64,000 bases of DNA, from NCBI GenBank assembly GCA_027475525.1, contig JAMWFC010000059.1, forward strand, positions 62,001 to 126,000, given 5' to 3'. The notes beneath the pieces are model-generated. The model was not told the origin of the DNA, ran no database searches, and saw only the letters and a program-made list of their open reading frames with translations. Positions 11,836 through 23,700 of this stretch are shown piece after piece (position 1 is the first letter of the stretch; each line of letters begins with the position of its first letter). The position numbers were made by a program, and so were the translations under genes. Source of the stretch: Macrolepiota albuminosa (taxonomy: Eukaryota > Basidiomycota > Agaricomycetes > Agaricales > Agaricaceae).

Positions 11836-12902
11836 GCCTCAGGGTTCTCAGGAAGACAACTTTCTTTGTTGTGCTCAAACATAAGACAATAATAGTTGTC
11901 TTCGGTCATCTCCTGCCATCCATCTCATTGTGGGATTGCAGGAGGGGTTCTATATTCATTCAAGCACTCTATGCAATTGTTGTTGATCTGTTGGAAGATG
12001 TCTATAGGACATGGAACTGCTGTTCCAGGAAGACCACTCCATAGGTGTACGAATAGTCCACCCAGATGGGCGGTATCTGGTTGTGGAGCAAGACACAAAT
12101 GTGTTGTCATCAGAAAAGTTCCATGTAAAGTTGTTGGGCACATGAACTTGGTGGAGTTCGAGCTGAAGCCTGCTCTGGGGCTCAAAGGGCTGCTCGGGGA
12201 ACATAGCATCATAGAAGGCAATAGCCTCACAATATAGACCTGGGTGGGCCATGACAAGAGTCATGCACTGCACCATTACAGGCTTGGCTGCACTGTTAGT
12301 GCAGAGAGCTTGACATAATGCAAACCCAAAGAGGGTTTGCCAGTGCATGTGATATGCATGGTCAACTGTGATGCCCTGATAAGTATTCTCCAGTCTGGGA
12401 TGACCAAAGACCATCACATACTGTGCTAGCTGCTCCAGGTTGAATGGCATGGCTGAGTCTTGAGTGTGCATTACATGTAGCGCTATGGAACCATCTTCTT
12501 TTGTATGCAGAAAGCACCCTGGAATGTGTTGGCGCTTTATGAGCACAAGGTCATCAGCCCCTTGCATTGGGCTGATGAGGTTCTGGTAGCAAGAGTTCCT
12601 TATAAGGAGCCTCATTGTTTGATTGTGCAGAGCCTCCTCTGTTTGCTGTATAAACATCTGGAGCTCTGTGATTAACAAATATGCAGTTATTCTGTTGCAT
12701 CAAGGAATGTGTAGGTTTGAATAATATTTGTAGAGCTGGTCAAGCTCTAATGGGGTGCGGGGAAGGCTGCGAGGGGAGAACTTGTAGATAACACTGGTGG
12801 GTATGCCAGCACAGTGCCCAGAAGCAAACTCATAGGCCACTGCCTCATTGGCGTTGGCTCCTAACAGCACAGTATTTGAATGATACAAATAATAGATGCA
12901 AT
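11836..12902 (-). pseudogene. Unrecognised transposon-borne protein (ORF1/ORF2 family), second copy
   Basis: Read on the minus strand, 12888-12700 encodes the end of ORF1 (NTVLLGANANEAVAYEF, RSLPRTPLELDQLYKYYSN) and 12678-11956 encodes most of ORF2 (240 codons), matching 30105-31268 almost throughout. Here MLITELQMFIQQTEEALHNQ is in one frame across the point where the young copy changes frame, so the ancestral protein was continuous. The C-terminus is cut by the family B LTR at 11835. A frame break near 12690 separates the two parts. Homology resumes at 13351-13407 beyond a family C LTR. Confidence 0.7.
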
Positions 12903-13350
12903 TGTCAGGGGACTCCTCATTTCTTCACTCTCCTTCCATTCATTTTCTTTTCCTTTACTGTTTCTATTCTTTCAACACTATTTGTTAGTACTATTCTCAG
13001 CTCTTGAGGATGCTCTGGTTCTTTAGCTACTATTCAGACAAGTGTGGGCCACTCAGCACCACTTCCAGACTGCTTATATAAGCCAGAGTTTGCCCCTTAT
13101 TTGTGCAATTGTTTGTGTAGGCAATTTTCAAGTTTTTAAGGTTTTGTTGTACTGTACAGTTGTTTCCCATGCTTCAGAGGCCCCAGAAGCATCCAACCTG
13201 GCATAGAGAATCCCTAGACTTGTTTTCTTTGGATCTCCCTCTGCCAGGTGAGTAGCTACCTTGATATTGTCAGTATATATTCTAATACACTTTGGATCTC
13301 CCTCTGCCAGCTATGTGACTGAGCCACAGCCTCTAGAGGTCACCCTTACA
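12903..13350 (+). repeat. Family C-type LTR, 448 bp
   Basis: It starts TGTCAGGGGACTCC and ends ACCCTTACA, like the 312-bp family C LTRs, and carries two copies of CTTTGGATCTCCCTCTGCCAG about 60 bp apart. It sits inside the minus-strand ORF1 relic. The flanks GCAAT / CTGAC are not a target duplication. Relative to the copy at 31517-31960, host sequence is missing at this point, so insertion plus deletion, or recombination between two LTRs, is likely. Confidence 0.75.
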
Positions 13351-13407
13351 CTGACTTGGCTGGGGCAGACGGTTTAAGTAGTGGCTGAGCCACTGGAGGG
13401 GCAGGTG
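13351..13407 (-). pseudogene. Scrap of ORF1 relic beyond the LTR
   Basis: It matches 31963-32020 of the young element (shared GTGGCTGAGCCAC and GGAGGGGCAGG). This shows the family C LTR sits within an ORF1 copy. Confidence 0.5.
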
Positions 13408-13772
13408 TCAGGGGACTAGTCTCCGAACCATGTCCAAACCTATTACAAGCTTAGTCCAACAATACGGCTATTCCTAGCAGATCTGACAGGCCGCTTGGCC
13501 CACCCTTTCCCCTTCCATCTCTTAGTAGTCAGCCTTGATGAGTCACATGCATAGACCTTACTCAGCATTAATTATTGTTAGTCATACTCCATTACATACC
13601 AGGGCCCACTTAGTAAACAGTATTAGTAATAGCACAGCCACCAATGTAGTATATATAGGCAGCCTGTGGAATAGAATATCTCCAGGCTGAACAATAGCAG
13701 TGTTCTTCTGGCCTATACACTGAACCGACTGTAAGCTCTCTAGCAATGTCTGACTGCTTGGTTAGCCTTGCC
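13408..13772 (+). repeat. LTR-like segment of unknown family
   Basis: It begins TGTCAGGGGACTAG and has a TATA-like TATATATAGG near 13650, about where an LTR promoter would be. It is interrupted at 13773 by the family A LTR. No other copy is in the window, so the call is tentative. I see no reading frame of note. Confidence 0.3.
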
Positions 13773-13945
13773 TGTAACGGAGTCACCCATGTCACTAGCG
13801 TCAACAACGCTATAATCATTTAATAGAGTATTACGTAAGATAACATCTTGTTTTCACACTAAGTACTAGTCAAATCCGATACTGCGGTCTGATTTAGCAC
13901 TGTGTGATACTCACAGATAGTTCTAACTCATAACCCAAGGTTACA
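13773..13945 (+). repeat. Family A 5' LTR
   Basis: 173 bp, starting TGTAACGGAGTCACCC and ending AAGGTTACA. It aligns along its whole length with the 176-bp LTRs at 29538, 36126 and 44576. The bases preceding it are TTGCC; the other end of the element is gone, so a target duplication cannot be tested. The next bases (TTTTTTTAAATCTTCTGC) match the internal sequence next to the young element's 5' LTR. Confidence 0.88.
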
Positions 13946-14056
13946 TTTTTTTAAATCTTCTGCTATCGGCTTTAGACTCTAGGCTTGTTACCGACTAGGC
14001 AACTCTCATCAAAACCTCTCAATTTTCTGTTGGCATCACGTCAAAAACGTGCTTCT

Positions 14057-14410
14057 ATGACTGGTTCTCTTGATCCGGACCCTCCTTTCCCAGCTGTAGA
14101 CACAGGTGAATCACCTGTGCTTCAAGTGGGGAAGACACAATCCAGGTCTGCGTATCAACCCCCACCAAAGGGGGACAAGAAAATACCTCGCAATGTCAGC
14201 GTGAGCTTTGGAATGCCTGGTGGGCTATCCGTATCATGGATGATGTCCATTGTACGACCTGGTGGTAATCCAGGAGAGAGATCCACGGTTTCAGGAGTGT
14301 TGCTGCCAGCGAGCCAAATGCCTTCATTGATGTATCTGGTATTGCCTGAGAGCTTGTCAGCTCATTCTGAGGGTCAACCAGATATTACCCAGTACTCGGA
14401 AATGGTATAA
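14057..14410 (+). CDS. Family A ORF0 / possible first gag exon
   Basis: A 117-codon frame begins ATG (MTGSLDPDPPFPA) 112 bp after the LTR and ends EMV-stop. The minus-strand copy at 35661-36014 has the same length, start and stop, so the frame is real. It is Pro/Ser/Gly-rich with no known domain. The stop lies in GGTATAAGG; splicing from this GT to an AG about 57 bp on would continue in frame with HLEYVADAATEPG. It is thus either a short leader protein or gag exon 1. Confidence 0.55.
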   Translation: MTGSLDPDPPFPAVDTGESPVLQVGKTQSRSAYQPPPKGDKKIPRNVSVSFGMPGGLSVSWMMSIVRPGGNPGERSTVSGVLLPASQMPSLMYLVLPESLSAHSEGQPDITQYSEMV

Positions 14411-14756
14411 GGCAGCGCGTTTGCGGATAGTACTTCATTCCGGACTGCACCTACTGAACAGCATTTGGAATATGTGGCCGATGCTGCCACTGAACCAGGA
14501 CCGTCATCAATGACGACACAAGGACAGGTGCAAGGACCAGCAATAGTGGTCAGTAGGGAGGACAACAATGTCAACAGCACCTGGAATTCCAGAGTTGCAC
14601 AGAAGAGCCGGCAAACAGCTGCAGGTGAGGTGTGATGGCCTCAGGAGAGTTATGGACTTAGAGTCCAAGCTGGAATCCTCAGATGATGAGGAAAGCAAAA
14701 GGTCACATTCAACCTTGTTTATACAGTTACAGCTAGTATTGGACTGATATCCCTCA

Positions 14757-17130
14757 GTCGTGAAGGAATCGACACAAAAGCGTCTACAGCTTTATATAGT
14801 AAAGCACTTACAGTTGCTGGCTGCTAGGAGCCATGATGTATCCCGTGCAGATTCGAATGAATATATCAAATTGTTTGTCCGTATCTTCGAACTCGAAATG
14901 GTGGAATACCTTAAGCGCAAAGCGGCCCGAGGGTCAGCAGTCTCAACAGCTACTCCAGCCAACTCAGTAGAATGTGAGATGAATGTGCACCGACGAGCGC
15001 CATTAATTGCAGACGCAATGGAATTGCTCAATGTGCCTTGTCAGGCCAATGAGTCTCAGCAAGACTACGTTCAGCATCAGAACACTGCAAACCCTCAACA
15101 CATTGTTAGCGGAGTGCCTCAGCAGGCATTGTCTGAGGTAGAGACTGTGACAACGACTCCGGCAGAGCCAGAGGCACTACTTGCAGTGCAGGAGGTTAAG
15201 ACACCTCAAAAGCAAGTTACTATCAAGGAAGAGGTGGATGAAGTCCACATTCTGGAGGAGCGAACAGGACTACGATGTGTCCACCTAGTGGACAACTGGA
15301 ATGAAAGTGTCAATTACCAGAGAATATGCAACCAGGACTTGCGCGATCATGGTGAGTCGTTAATTGACGACCAGGGGGTAGCCTTTGAAGGGCGTGAGGG
15401 TGTAACGCCTGTTGATGATATGCAGCAACAATTCACAGCTCAGATGGCTGAACCGGACAGAGGTTTGGGTAGTAGTGATGATAGTAGTGGTCACTACAAA
15501 CGGAGGGAGCCAGTTCCCTGGCATTTTCGATGCCTGCACCTCATGAATTGCGTGAAACTATGCCAGGAATGAATGAAGCGGTCAGGATCCATATGGATCA
15601 TATGCATGACTGTCTCACTTGTCTGGTGGATGACTCCCTTGGAGTCAGGTTTAAATTCCCTGCAGAGGTAAGTCCCCGTAAATCCAATGGTAAGCACATA
15701 CATGCATACACCGGAGGACATAGGTTCTCTCAACTGGAGGACTAGGCCATGGACGTGTGCTACCACCTTGCAGCCTGCTGCTATAGTGGAGACAACATGG
15801 ACCAGGAAAGGATATTTGTGGTACACAAATTTATGGAGGAAGAGGCTCAGAATTGGTTCCGTCGCCATGTTCTCCACATTAATCGCGACAAACTGCATTG
15901 GACATTTAAAGAAGTCCTGATAGGACTGTACAATCATTTTGTCAACGCTGCTACAATGCAGGAAGCCCGTGATGCCTTTAGAAAAGCAGTCTATGATGCT
16001 AAGACTAGCGTCCAGACCTTTTATGATGACCTGGTGGGTCATGCATAGAATATGGCTGTCTATCCAGACGAATATACTATTTGTGAGACATTCCTGGATG
16101 GAATACCTGCAGACATGAGGAGAGCGTTGATATATGATGACAATTTGTCTCCGGAGGTCAATACTGTGACCAAATTCTTGGCATATGCCATCCGTTATGA
16201 GCAGTTGACATGGGCTGCGAACCATTATGAGCAGCGGAGTTCACGCTGAGGAACCATGAACCGTCAGGCAGTGAAGGTGGGAACCTTCCTGGCTAAACAG
16301 ATGGAGATGGAGAACAATTGCAATCTGCAATTTGTTGTTCGTAAGACAATTCCTGGAGGCCAATGGCCTCGACCGAAGCCTGCTGGACAATTGCCAGCGA
16401 AGGATAGTCGACCCTTTTTGGGTCAGAGTCAAGTAGCACCAAGAGGAGTGGTGGCGCCTGCAGCGTGTATAGCGGGCAAAACCAGTGGGGTTCCAGAAGC
16501 GGCCCAGAGAAGGCCTGCCAGGGATTCCTCAGCATGCTACAATTGTGGCAGGAGCAGGCATTTTGCTAAGGAGTGTCCCGCCCCTTCTAAGGCACACATC
16601 CGAGGGGCCCATATGGCTGTGGCACTGAGTGATGTTGTCAGTGACAACAAGGACAATGAGATTGTCAACAAAATGGAGGAGGAGCCGCTGTCAGGGGACT
16701 CCTCGCTCTTGTCTTTCCTTTTCCGGAGTTTCCAGAGAACTCCGGCACATTTCCTGTGCCCCGGAGTTCTCCCGGCCTCCCGGAGCTGGCCGTTGGATAC
16801 TGTACAGTCGTTCCCACGCCTGTCCACCCCCATACTGATGTACCGCACTGGCAGAGGAATCCTTAGACTTGTTCTCTTTGGATTTCCCTCTGCCAGGTGA
16901 TTAGTTATTGATTGTACTGTCGTTACTGGCTCTAATATACTTTGGATTTCCCTCTGCCAGTTGTGTGATAGTGCCGCAACCTCCGGAGGTCGCCCTTACA
17001 GCCGCAAGTAGAGGCTGACAGGTCAGAAGTGGATGAGGCCGAGAGCGTCCAGATTGATGGCAATGAATATGTCGCAGTGGACATGTATGACAGGACTATT
17101 ATGCTCATGAGGACGGGGAAGAACACCTGT
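14757..17130 (+). pseudogene. Family A gag with zinc knuckle, split by a solo LTR
   Basis: The frame opens after a CCCTCAG acceptor-like site and has no ATG at its start. It reads VVKESTQKRLQLYIVKHLQL, a coiled and charged region, the capsid-like segment (MDVCYHLAACC, EEAQNWFRRHVLHIN, FKEVLIGLYN), and a CCHC zinc knuckle CYNCGRSRHFAKEC near 16540. Several stops and shifts interrupt it (near 15535, a TAG near 16046-16048, TGA at 16247-16249). The end of gag reads NKMEEEP before the LTR at 16689 and continues VEADRSEVDEAE after it. Gag would package element RNA in the cytoplasm. Confidence 0.85.
16689..17000 (+). repeat. Solo family C LTR with target-site duplication GCCGC
   Basis: 312 bp, TGTCAGGGG...GCCCTTACA, with GCCGC at 16684-16688 and again at 17001-17005. 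No internal sequence remains, so it arose by LTR-LTR recombination after a family C element inserted into family A gag. It closely resembles the 5' LTR at 55223-55534; its last 136 bp are identical by eye. Confidence 0.93.
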
Positions 17131-17168
17131 TTGCACTGACTGAGTGCTGTGAAGATCAGCACGTCCAA

Positions 17169-20100
17169 ATGAGACGCATAACCCTGCAGAAGGCAACTAA
17201 TAAGTTGCAGAGGCCATGCTATACTCCTGAGGAGAAGGAGTGCCTGGTCACGTATGTTGATGTCAATGGACATCCGGCATGTACGTTGTGGGACTCCAGG
17301 AGCACCACTACGGGCATTACGCCCCAGTTTGCTCACGTCAACGGGTTCATGTTCATGAACTGGAGGAGCCACTGATGCTCCAGCTGGGGACTGTAGGAAG
17401 TTGTGCCATGGTGCAGTTTGGCGCAGAAGTGAGAATAAAGATGTCAGGGACGTTGACAAGAGAATATGTGGATATAGCAAATTTTGATCGCTACGATATG
17501 ATCATTGGTACACTGTTCATGCGTAAGAACAAGGTGTCGCTGGATTTCGTGAACAACATGGTTGTTGTGAATGGTATGCCTTTGAAGGTGGAGAAAGTTG
17601 TGTTAAATGACACAGATGGTCGTTTGAGGTGCTATCGCACAACTGAAAAGCGGTGTGATGAACGCAACTGACTAGATGGTCGCAGGAGAGCGACTGTATA
17701 GGAGGTGGAGGACAAACAGGTTCCACCAAAAAGCCTGTCCGCAGACTCGCTGGCTATACTGATGTCTGAGGAAGAGTTTCAAGGAACTCTGAAGAAGAGG
17801 AGGCACCCGGATGTGATTGGGTGTACCAATGGAAAGCCTAAGCAGGCTGTACAGTGCAAGAATGAAGAATGAGCGTGGTAAACACGTGGTGGAGTCGCTG
17901 GAATGCCAGCTGACTAGCTCTTGAGTGAAGGTTGAGGATCTTGTCAAGGACGAGGTATACAGTACGATGGGAACTGTGGATAGCACTAGGTTGCTAATGG
18001 ATTGACTAGTGCCTCAGCCAGGAGTGCAATGGGCATATGACCCACATATGCCACGGTCAATGGTGACACAGACTATGGGAAGGGTGCAGGTGACCCAGAC
18101 GGGGGAAGTATACCATCACACACAAGAGGACAAGATTTCCGAAACAATGGATATTGTACTTGATGGACTCTCATTGAAAGCGAGAAGTGTGCAGTCATCG
18201 TCAAGTACGACGAGAGTAGTAGATAGACAACCTGTTGTAAGGTTGAACCCAGGAGATCTCACAGAAGAGCATGTACATGCCGTAGGGGAGTAATTTGAAC
18301 CAAAGGTTCAGCCCCGTGTAGCACACGTAGTAAAAGGGAAAGGTAAGGCTGTGAGTCATGCAAATTGGTGATTGTAATGCACCAGCGACATTTCAGAGGT
18401 TAATGACCTCAATCTTCCGAAATGTAATCGGGAAGTTTATGCATGTCTATCTAGACGATATATTCATCTTTTCTGACTCCATTGAGAAGCATGAGCAGCA
18501 CCTACAAGTCGTATTCAAACGACTATGGAAGGCCAGCCTCTATCTCAAATGGAAGAAGTGCGAGTTGTACACAACTAGTATTGACTGTCTCGGTCATGTC
18601 ATTGATGAGAAGGGTATCCATCTGGACATGGATAAGCTTGATCAAATTTGAGAGTGCCGTACTCCACGCACATATAAGGATATCCAACAATTTGTTGGAC
18701 TTGTAAACTATATTGGCAACTTCTTGCCAGACATCACGGCCTATACAGGACCACTAATGGCCATGACCCAGAATGGGTCCCCTTTTCACTGGAGACCGCT
18801 GCATCAGCAGTGTTTTGAGATGATTAAGCGGATATGCACAAAGACGCCAGTCATCCAGCCAATTGATCCACGTATCAATGAGCCCATCTGGCTCATATGC
18901 GATGCATCGAAGACTGGAGTTGGGGCCATGTTTGGCCAAGGTAAGACGTGGCAGACTTGCTGACCAGCGGGATTTATGTCCTGTAAATTCACTGCTGCTC
19001 AGCAGAATTATGCTGTACACGAGTTAGAAACACTCGCTATCCTGGAAGCCCTCCTAAAATGGGAGGATAAACTGATGGGATATAAGATCCACGTCATTAC
19101 GGATCACAAAGCACTAGAGTTCTTCAAGACTCAGGTGCACCTATCTCCCAACAACGTTGCTGGATCGACTACATGTCGCAGTATCAGTTCAACATCACCT
19201 ATGTAAAAGGTGAATTGAACAAAGTCGCGGATTGCCTGTCTCAATATTTCGAGAGTGATACTCAAGATGACATCCATGATGCGCATGAGTATGTCCAGGG
19301 GGACAAACATATTGACCCAGAGGGTGAAGATTTGCCCCTGCATTGGGTCCACAAAATCAAGAAACATAGGGTCAAGCTACACGCCATGCAAGTGGAGGAA
19401 ACACGTAGCAGTAAGCGACTGCACGAACAGCGAGAAACTCGCAATATCAAAGCCCAGGTGCTGTTGGAACATGAGACCCCTTAGCCAAGTGAAGAGACGA
19501 GGCAAGAGGTGCCTACGAGAGGTACTGATATGATGCTCCAGCAAGCACTGGAGTCCCAGGACCATATTCCTGCACCGGCCAACTTAGGCAATGCGCAATT
19601 CTGCACACGTATCCAGCATGGATACAAGGATGATAATCTCTTCCTTGAGATTCTGAACAATATCGAAGCGCATCTGTGCTTCAAGGTGGAGCAGCAGCTC
19701 ATCTATCTTACCAGACCCATGGGGTCCAAAGTCATCTGCATTCCCCGGGAGAGGTCGTTGATTATGACTATCCTGGACCAGGCCCATCGAGTAGTGGGCC
19801 ACTTTGGAACTCAGAAAACGGTGGACTATGTGCGACGCTGGTACTGGTGGCTGCAAATGGCCAAAGAGGACATGCGAGCTATGTCAACAGTTGAAAGTAT
19901 TGACATTGAAGCCACTGTGAAAGCTTCATTCGCTACCAATACCCTGGGATTCAATTGGGATGGACTTTTCACTTCCAAATGGTGAAAGGAGCTGCACAAA
20001 CTGCTAGGAGCAAAGTTGCTCATGTCAACATCATTTCATCTGCAAAAGGATGGTCAAACTGAACGTGCAAATAGAAATATCGTGCAAATACTATGAGCAT

Positions 20101-20697
20101 TCATACGTCCTGATCAGAAGGACTGGGTAGATAGATGTCCACTCATGGAATTTGCAATAAACGCAAGCATATCAGAAACCACAGGGTATTCACCCTTTGA
20201 ACTCAACAATGGCTACATGCTATCCATGATTTGAGAAAGGGAACCTAGTGTACCTTTCTACAAAGAACTTGAACCTGCCAAAAGGCAGGGTGAATAAGTT
20301 GTGCCCAAAGTGGATTGGACCATATAAGGTCCTTGAGGCGGAGCTGAGCACGTCTAACTACGTGATGGAACTACCCCATGCACTGCAAGCACGCAGGATA
20401 GTTCCCAAGTTTCATGTGTCACTATTGTGACCGTATATGGCCAGTACTGATGCGATCTTTCCTAATCGCGTGACTCCAGAGCCGTATGACCTTGGAACTG
20501 GCAATGACCAGGAGTGGTTTGTAGATGACCTCATAGGTTATCAGTGGACAAAAGGAAGCCTCGAATTCAAGGTAAGGTGGAGCTTAGGTGATACTACCTG
20601 GGAACTGCTAGTGAACTGCAAAGACCTTGCAGCAATAGACAGGTACCTAGAGTTGCAGGGTGTGAAACACCCTCAACAGCTAGCAAAACCAGCATAA
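17169..20697 (+). pseudogene. Family A pol remnant (PR, RT, RNase H, INT, chromodomain)
   Basis: Protease (17169-17671) has LWDSRSTTTGI, so the usual DSG is DSR, and retains FDRYDMIIGTLFMRKNKVSLDF in part. The N-terminal half of RT is deleted; RT resumes at 18358 with CNAPATFQRLMTSIFRN and an intact YLDD. RNase H follows (CDASKTGVGAMF, HELETLAILEAL, TDHKALEFF). Integrase has HRVVGHFGTQKTVDYVRRWYWW, lacks the first part of the core, then shows DGLFTSK and GQTERANRN. The end is FELNNGYM and a chromodomain (QEWFVDDLIGYQW, EFKVRWSLGDTTWE). At least eight stops occur, many TGA at Arg positions; for example TGA at 20428-20430 is CGA in the young copy. Confidence 0.88.
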
Positions 20698-20747
20698 CGC
20701 GCGTGTGGTGGTGGAATGTGGACGAAGTCCACTTTGATAGCCAGTGA

Positions 20748-23700
20748 CCTAGGAAGCTCGAGATCTTCCTCCAGCAGAGTGGTCTTGACCGCTACATTTT
20801 TGCCCCGGCGACCAAACCCGACCGTCTCATTACGCAGCCCAACCCCAGTTCTGAGCCCAATGCCTATGCCAATTGGCTCTCCAACAATGATTTAATCATT
20901 GGCGTCATTCGGGCCGCGGTATCTGACGCTGAACAGGAGGGACTGACCACGGATGGCACGGCCAAGGAGTGCTATGATGCATTGAAGTCTCGAGCACACC
21001 GTGAGGGCCCAGTCAAGCAGGTTGCTCTGATCCGCGAAGCTCTATCCACGTATGCCCCCATCTCTGAACCTATCGAAAACACCGTGCGTAGGATCTGCGA
21101 ACTTATTGACAGGGCTTTCGCCATTGGGGACATTGATAAAGACCTCCTTAAGTGTATTGCTTTACTAAACTCCATCCACGACAAATCATTCAAATCAGTC
21201 CAGACTCAGGTCTCTCGGGGACTAGCCGATTCTACGAAGGACAAAGTGTACACCTCCACTGACATCCGGAAACTATTTCAGACCATCGATAGCCTCGCCA
21301 CCCTCTCGAAACCTTCCTCAGACACTGCTCTTCTTGCCAAACCGTCGGCTCGCCCTCACAACCATGGTCCCAACTTTCCATGCTGCGAAGTCTGCTACCA
21401 ACTCGGTCTCAACTGCCGCGGACACACCAAGGCCTGGTGCATAAAGCCAGGAGGAGGGATGGCGGGCAAGACGATTGAGGAGTCTAAGGCTGCACGCCTA
21501 GCAGCGCGAGGAGGAGGGAACAAGTCAGGAGGAGTTAACAACAAGACAGGAGGAGGATCGAATGCCAAAACAGGCATTGCAGTAAAAGGACTTGATGGCC
21601 AAGCCTACATCGTGGACGCGTCCCAACTCCAAAAAATACAAATCGACACCGCAAAGACTGGCTCCACAGAGTTCGCCGGCATTGCATCATCCACTTCTTT
21701 GGCTAACTCCACCGACTTCTTCGAATACGAAGGATTTATGGCCGTGGAAGATGACGTCAACGATCTTGGCGATGAGCTTAGAGTGTCTATCGACTGGGGA
21801 GACAAAGCCACCCAAGACTGCGAAACCATCCTTGCCACTACGGTAATCGCCCCCCTCAACCAGGCCGAGCGCACTACACTAGTCTCTCTGAATGAAAAAC
21901 CCTTCTACCTAGACTCGGGAGCCACGGTACACATTTCCCCATGCAGATCCGACTTCGTCACTCTTCAGGCTATACCACCACGTGCAATCAGAGGCATCGG
22001 CGGCTCATCTATTGAAGCAGTCGGTGTCGGTAAGATACGACTTCATATCCAGAATAAAGCTGAGATTATCCTCAAGAACGCGCTGTACATCCCCACGTCT
22101 ACTGTACGCCTCATATCAGTGTCTGCACTAGTCTCCGGAATGAATGCTTCCATCACCTTCACCAGTATGGGTGTCACCATCCTCGACAACAACAGCAGCA
22201 CTCTCTTAGCATCTGGACCTTTAATCTCTGGACGACGCTTATACACACTCGATCTTCAATCCGCACTTGCTGAACACGCCCTCACTGCCACACAAAAACC
22301 AATCAAACTCAATACTTGGCATTGGCGTCTTGGCCATGCAAACTATCAGGTCGTGGCAACGATGGCGCGCACAGGCATACTTCCAGGTACGCCATCCGCT
22401 TCTCTCCTAGCACAACCAAAATGTGATGTTTGTATTCTTGGGAAGCAGACAAAGACTTCGGTACCGAAAGTGTGGGAGGAGGGGCGGAGGGCCACTGAGA
22501 AGCTGATGATTGTATGGATAGACTTAGCGGGTCCGATGCATGTCGAATCGCGTACTGGCAATAAATATATTATGGATCTAGTCGATGACTATACAAACAT
22601 GGCGTGGTCTATCCCCCTCAAATCCAAAGGGGAAGCACTGACAGCACTGCAAACCTGGGAGCGAGCTAGGGAACTTGAGACGGGCAAACACATCGGAATA
22701 TTTCGCACAGGGAATGACGGGGAGCTCAAGAGCAACGAAATGAACAAGTGGTTGGACTCTATTGGATCTAGGCAGCAGTTCGGAGCACCCTATACCTCAG
22801 CTCACATGGGTCGCGTAGAACGCATGCATAGAACACTACAAGGGAAAGCCAGAACCATGAGACTAGCCGCTAAGTGCCCTGAGTTCCTATGGGACGAATT
22901 CTATCTTACTGCATCTCACCTGCACCAAAAAACACCGACGAAGTCCCTGAAGGGTAAAACACCATTCCAGCTCTGGTACAATCGACTGCCCGACTACTCG
23001 TACATGCGCAAAATAGGATGTCGTGCATTTGTTCTAATCCAGAACGAATACAACCCAAAACTCAGCGCACGGAGCATTGAATGTGTCCTCATAGGGTATG
23101 GGTCGAACTCCAAGACCTATCGCTGTTATGACCCCCGAACCAAGAAGATATATGAATCCTACCATGTAAAATTCCTGGAACGCCATGATGGGCACCCGAT
23201 CTCCGCCAATCTTGTCAACTCGTCACCTACGCCAACCATGTCACCTGATGAACCCAAGAACATTGGTCAAGTCGAGAAACTATCCACAGGCATCCCTTTT
23301 GTGCTAGATGATGACGATGACGAGGCAGCTATCACCTCGTTCCAGCCAGCCGCACAGATTCCGAACGACCGTGCTGCGCCACAGGGAGCTGACGACCCAC
23401 CGCAGGCAACTATACCGCGAAGGTCCAACCGCATACCGGTACCCACAGCTAGATCTCAACCAGACAATCCCCCAGCTACTCGCCTTGAACGTGCGGTCCA
23501 GGATTCTCGTGACGCCGCAACCAGAGTCCAAATTGCAAGAACCGAGTGTCGCCAGGCTAATGCAAGATCAGTCACCACGGAACCACATGCGCATCAAGAC
23601 CAGGCCCACGATAATGATGTAGTCCCGAACCTTCCGGACCTGGCCAATGTCGCGACCATGGATGAGATAGAGCACCTACTCGCACTTGCGGAATCTCAAG

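Larger units (their letters stand above)
13773..20745 (+). mobile_element. Degraded family A Ty3/gypsy element
   Basis: It contains a 5' LTR, ORF0/gag, zinc knuckle, protease, partial RT, RNase H, partial integrase and chromodomain in normal order, all broken. It is collinear at both ends with the young minus-strand element at 29538-36301 but keeps much of the pol that the young one lacks. Its 3' end is lost: at about 20740, within the segment after the chromodomain, it is joined to a copia element, so its 3' LTR and any ORF1/ORF2 are missing. A solo family C LTR (16689-17000) sits inside gag. Confidence 0.85.

Noticed and set aside
12898..13355. Target-site duplication around the 448-bp LTR
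   Set aside because: GCAAT and CTGAC differ, and host sequence is missing between the flanks compared with 31517-31960.
14507..14698. Conserved minus-strand frame (identical at 35373-35564)
   Set aside because: The conservation only reflects nearly identical DNA of two family A copies; the sense strand explains it.
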